From: Microbispora triticiradicis
GTDB taxonomy: Bacteria > Actinomycetota > Actinomycetes > Streptosporangiales > Streptosporangiaceae
Reading direction: 5' to 3'
Length of the DNA: 64,000 nt
Assembly: GCA_003260025.2 (NCBI GenBank)
Contig: QFZU02000056.1
Coordinates: 62,001-126,000, forward strand
This document shows, piece by piece, positions 61,236-64,000 of this stretch (within the stretch, counting starts at the first letter, position 1; each line of letters begins with the position of its first letter). A program made the translations under genes and the position numbers. Under the pieces are notes generated by a model, which was given only the letters and a program-made list of their open reading frames with translations, had not been told where the DNA came from and made no database searches.

Positions 61236-64000
61236 TCACACGCCGGTGATCGTCCAGTGGTTGTTGGTGCTGTTGTTCGGCGTCCACATGCCGACGTTGG
61301 AGCCGGCGCTGGTGTAGCCCATGCCGTCGAGGGAGGTCCCGGTGCCGCGGTTGATGATCTGGGAGCGGCCGTTGCCGACGTCGTTGAGGCGCCACTGCTG
61401 GTTGTTGCCGCCGTTCCAGGCCGACTGCCTGGCGACGGCGCCGTTGGCGGTGTTGCCCCAGCTGTCGATGACCATGCCGTTGGTGCGGTTGACGATCCGG
61501 TACCAACCGCCGCCCAGGTCGACCAGCTGCCACTGCAGGTTGTTGCTGCCGTCCCAGTTCCACTGCTTGACGTTCGACCCCGACGCCACGTTGCCGCCGC
61601 TGTCCAGCACCAGGCCGGTGGTGGCGTTGACGATCCGCACGTAGGTCGACGGCGGCGTCGGTGACGCCGAGGCCGACGGTGACGCCGACGGCGAGGAGGT
61701 GCTGCCGGACCCGGTCAGGCGGTAGGTGCGGCCGGCCTGGCCGGTCAGCGCGACGACGTCGGCCTCGGGCTTGGTGACGGTGACGGCCTCACCGGTCTCG
61801 CTGTCGACGACCTGGTAGGTCCCGGTGAAGATCCGGTTGCGCACCTTGACGGTGCCGGCGCGGTCGAACTTGACGAGGATCTCGGTGGCCACACCGGAGC
61901 TCCAGGTCGTGCCGACGGTGTAGCCGCCGCGCCCCCGCAGGCCCTGCACCTTCCCGCTCGGCCACGCCGAGGGCAGCGCGGGCAGCACGTGCAGCTCACC
62001 GTTGTGGCTCTGCAGCAGCATCTCGGCGATGCCGGAGGTGGCGCCGAAGTTGCCGTCGATCTGGAACGGCGGGTGCAGGTCGAACATGTTCGGCGCGAGC
62101 CGGTCCGTCCTGACCAGGAGGCGGATCAGGTTGTGCGCGCGGGCGCCCTCCTCCATTCGCGCCCAGTAGTTGATCTTCCAGGCGAGCGACCAGCCGGTCC
62201 CGTCGTCTCCGCGCAGCTCCAGGGTTCGGCGCGCCGCGTTGTACAGCGTCGGGGTGCCCCGCTTGGTGATCTGGTTGCTGGGGTGCAGGCCGTACAGGTG
62301 GGAGATGTGCCGGTGGTTCTGCTCGGTCTCCACCCAGTCGTAGAGCCACTCCTGGATGTTGCCGCGCGAGCCGACCTTCATCGGCGCGAGCCGGTCGCGG
62401 GCCGCGAGGACCCGGGTGCGGAAGTCGGAGTCGGTGCCGAGCGCCAGGCTCGCCTGCGCGCACGCGTTGAACAGGTCGCGCAGGATCTGGTTGTCCATCG
62501 TCGGGCCGGCGCACACGCTGACGCCCGAGTGGTGGGGCAGTTCCGGGGAGTTCGACGGGTTCGTGACGAGATAGCCGAGGCTCGGTTCGGTCACCAGGGT
62601 GTCGAGGAAGAACTGCGCGGCGCCCTTCATGGCGGGGTAGTACTGTTGCAGGAAGTTCAGGTCGCCGGTGAACTGGTAGTGCTCCCAGATCAGGGTGGAC
62701 AGCCACGCGCCGCCGGTCTGCCACATGCCCCAGAGCGCGCCGTCGACGACCGACGTGGCCCGCCACGCGTCGGTGTTGTGGTGGGTGACCCAGCCACCGG
62801 CGTTGTACTGCACCCGGGCGGTGCGGGCGCCGGTCACCGAGAGGTCGTTGATCATCTTGAACACCGGGTCGAAGCACTCCGACAGGTTCGTCGTGTCGGC
62901 CGGCCAGTAGTTCATCGGCAGGTTCGCGTTGATGGTGTACTTCGAGTCCCACTGCGGGGCCAGCGAGTCGTTCCAGATGCCCTGCAGGTTGGCGGGTTGC
63001 GTCCCGGGACGTGAGGAGGAGATCAGCAGGTAGCGGCCGAACTGGAACAGCAGCACCGAGAACTGCGGGTCGTTGGTGTTCGCGTGCTGCGCGATTCGCA
63101 CGTCGGTCGGCTGGTCGGCCGCGGACGTCCGGCCCAGGTCGAGCGTCGTGCGCCCGAACAGGTTCTGGTAGTCGGCCACGTGCCGGGACCGCAGGTCGTC
63201 GAAGGTGCGGGCGACGGCGGAGTTGAGGTTGTTGCGGGCGATGCCCTGGTAGTCGCCGCCGACGTTCTGGTAGTTGACGTAGCTGGAGCCGATGGAGATC
63301 AGCAGCGTCACGCTGTTGGCGCCCCGCACCTGGAGCGTGCCGCCGGAACTGCTGACGGTGCCGCCGTCGGCGACGGCCTTGGCCAGTGCCAGGAACTTGA
63401 CCGAGCCGGTCTTGCCCTCGAAGTTGCCCGAGATGCCGTCGATACCCACCGACGTGCCGTCGGGGCTGGTGCGGGTGACGCGCTGCGGGCTGTCGAACGT
63501 CCCGGAGAAGGTGATCGATCCGGCCCGGTCGGCGGTCAGGCGGACGACGATGACCTGGTCGGGCGCGCTGGCGAACGTCTCACGCCGGTAGTTGACGCCG
63601 TTCTGCGAGTACGTCGTCACCGTGGTGGCCGTGGTCAGGTCCAGCAGCCGGTTGTACCCCGAGACTCCGCTGGAGCCGGCGCTGAAGGTGAGCCGCAGGT
63701 TGCCCACGGTCTGGTAGGCGAGCTGGCCCGCGGGGCTGCCCAGCATGTTCTGGTCGATCAGGGTCTGGGCCTGGCTCCACTGGTTCTGGAATACCAGCTG
63801 CCTGATCTGCGCCAGCGCCCCCGCGCCGCGCGTGTTGCTCTGGTCGTACGGCCCGCCGCCCCAGACGGTGTCCTCGTTGAGCTGGAGCCGCTCGACGTCG
63901 ACGTTGCCGAACACCATCGCGCCCAGGCGTCCGTTGCCGATCGGCAGCGCGCGCAGCCAGTCCGTCCCGGCGCTCTCGTCGTACCACAGCGCCAGATCGT
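61236..64000 (-). CDS. GH95 alpha-L-fucosidase-like enzyme with C-terminal ricin-type lectin (5' end outside window)
   Basis: About 921 residues visible; the N-terminus lies beyond 64000. The frame enters as DLALWYDESAGTDWLRALPI, then GNGRLGAMVFGNV, the start of the GH95 beta-sandwich domain. The barrel contains INANLPMNYWPADTTNL and the HHNTDAWRAT loop that carries the conserved polar residues of the family. A Ser/Ala/Pro linker leads to a C-terminal CBM13/ricin domain of three repeats, each with a QW motif (NLQWQL, NQQWRL, NHWTITG). GH95 removes terminal alpha-L-fucose or related sugars; the lectin domain binds polysaccharide. Confidence 0.9.
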   Translation of the reverse strand, partial: DLALWYDESAGTDWLRALPIGNGRLGAMVFGNVDVERLQLNEDTVWGGGPYDQSNTRGAGALAQIRQLVFQNQWSQAQTLIDQNMLGSPAGQLAYQTVGNLRLTFSAGSSGVSGYNRLLDLTTATTVTTYSQNGVNYRRETFASAPDQVIVVRLTADRAGSITFSGTFDSPQRVTRTSPDGTSVGIDGISGNFEGKTGSVKFLALAKAVADGGTVSSSGGTLQVRGANSVTLLISIGSSYVNYQNVGGDYQGIARNNLNSAVARTFDDLRSRHVADYQNLFGRTTLDLGRTSAADQPTDVRIAQHANTNDPQFSVLLFQFGRYLLISSSRPGTQPANLQGIWNDSLAPQWDSKYTINANLPMNYWPADTTNLSECFDPVFKMINDLSVTGARTARVQYNAGGWVTHHNTDAWRATSVVDGALWGMWQTGGAWLSTLIWEHYQFTGDLNFLQQYYPAMKGAAQFFLDTLVTEPSLGYLVTNPSNSPELPHHSGVSVCAGPTMDNQILRDLFNACAQASLALGTDSDFRTRVLAARDRLAPMKVGSRGNIQEWLYDWVETEQNHRHISHLYGLHPSNQITKRGTPTLYNAARRTLELRGDDGTGWSLAWKINYWARMEEGARAHNLIRLLVRTDRLAPNMFDLHPPFQIDGNFGATSGIAEMLLQSHNGELHVLPALPSAWPSGKVQGLRGRGGYTVGTTWSSGVATEILVKFDRAGTVKVRNRIFTGTYQVVDSETGEAVTVTKPEADVVALTGQAGRTYRLTGSGSTSSPSASPSASASPTPPSTYVRIVNATTGLVLDSGGNVASGSNVKQWNWDGSNNLQWQLVDLGGGWYRIVNRTNGMVIDSWGNTANGAVARQSAWNGGNNQQWRLNDVGNGRSQIINRGTGTSLDGMGYTSAGSNVGMWTPNNSTNNHWTITGV

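Overview
The window is high-GC DNA with GTG/TTG starts, dense four-base ATGA/GTGA gene overlaps, Tat and lipoprotein signals, secreted CBM2 enzymes with Ser/Pro linkers, a popR-like regulator beside a clpP pair, and several TetR/ROK regulators. This points to a filamentous actinomycete, most likely Streptosporangiales or a relative; that placement is inference. I saw no tRNA, rRNA, CRISPR array, intact transposase or integrase, so the window looks like ordinary chromosome with accessory clusters.

Layout. 1-1.4 kb: 3' part of a zinc alcohol dehydrogenase divergent from a TetR gene, with two operator-like sites between them. 1.7-20.4 kb: a glycan-utilisation locus. A minus-strand unit runs from a lipoprotein binding protein through a permease, a permease-ATPase fusion and an ATPase to a CBM2-GH5 glycanase and a GH42 beta-galactosidase. 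A plus-strand set has a ROK repressor, a GH2 beta-mannosidase, a LacI-type sensor lacking its DNA-binding domain, a GH36 alpha-galactosidase and, further on, an AA10 LPMO-CBM2. A second ROK gene lies convergent to GH42. Together they fit breakdown and uptake of a galactose-substituted beta-mannan. 20.6-27.1 kb: an orphan histidine kinase and a TetR gene that share an operator, then a copper region (CopC, a shrunken CopC copy, two divergent paralogous membrane proteins, a PCu(A)C chaperone and a Tat-exported DyP peroxidase).

27.3-34.9 kb: a secreted modular protein, a three-gene unit headed by a 1220-residue TPR-CHAT protease with a zinc-ribbon protein and a membrane protein, and a small secreted repeat protein. 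35.2-38.1 kb: a StyA/StyB-type two-component flavin monooxygenase under an AraC regulator. 38.4-41.0 kb: CPBP protease, histidine kinase and response regulator overlapping end to end. 41.0-41.8 kb: gene debris (fragment of a STAND NTPase and perhaps a truncated secreted protein). 41.8-45.6 kb: a five-gene unit of an RHH regulator, DUF4097, an ABC-2 exporter and DUF1707. 45.7-51.3 kb: VOC proteins, GH65, a CBS-pair protein and a phosphotransferase-like/P-loop kinase fusion.

51.5-54.5 kb: TetR divergent from a methyltransferase, then a popR-like gene convergent with two clpP genes. 54.6-58.8 kb: a 1209-residue P-loop NTPase with a C-terminal propeller-like region and a 185-residue partner that shares a short motif with it. 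58.9-64.0 kb: DUF1918 protein, Tat-exported multicopper oxidase, and a GH95 enzyme with a ricin-type lectin domain that runs off the window.

The most interesting items are the CHAT unit, the NTPase-partner pair, the HTH-less LacI sensor overlapping the mannosidase, and the operator pairs that predict the targets of the ROK and TetR regulators. Start codons were chosen by Shine-Dalgarno spacing, signal peptides and family length. No database search was possible.
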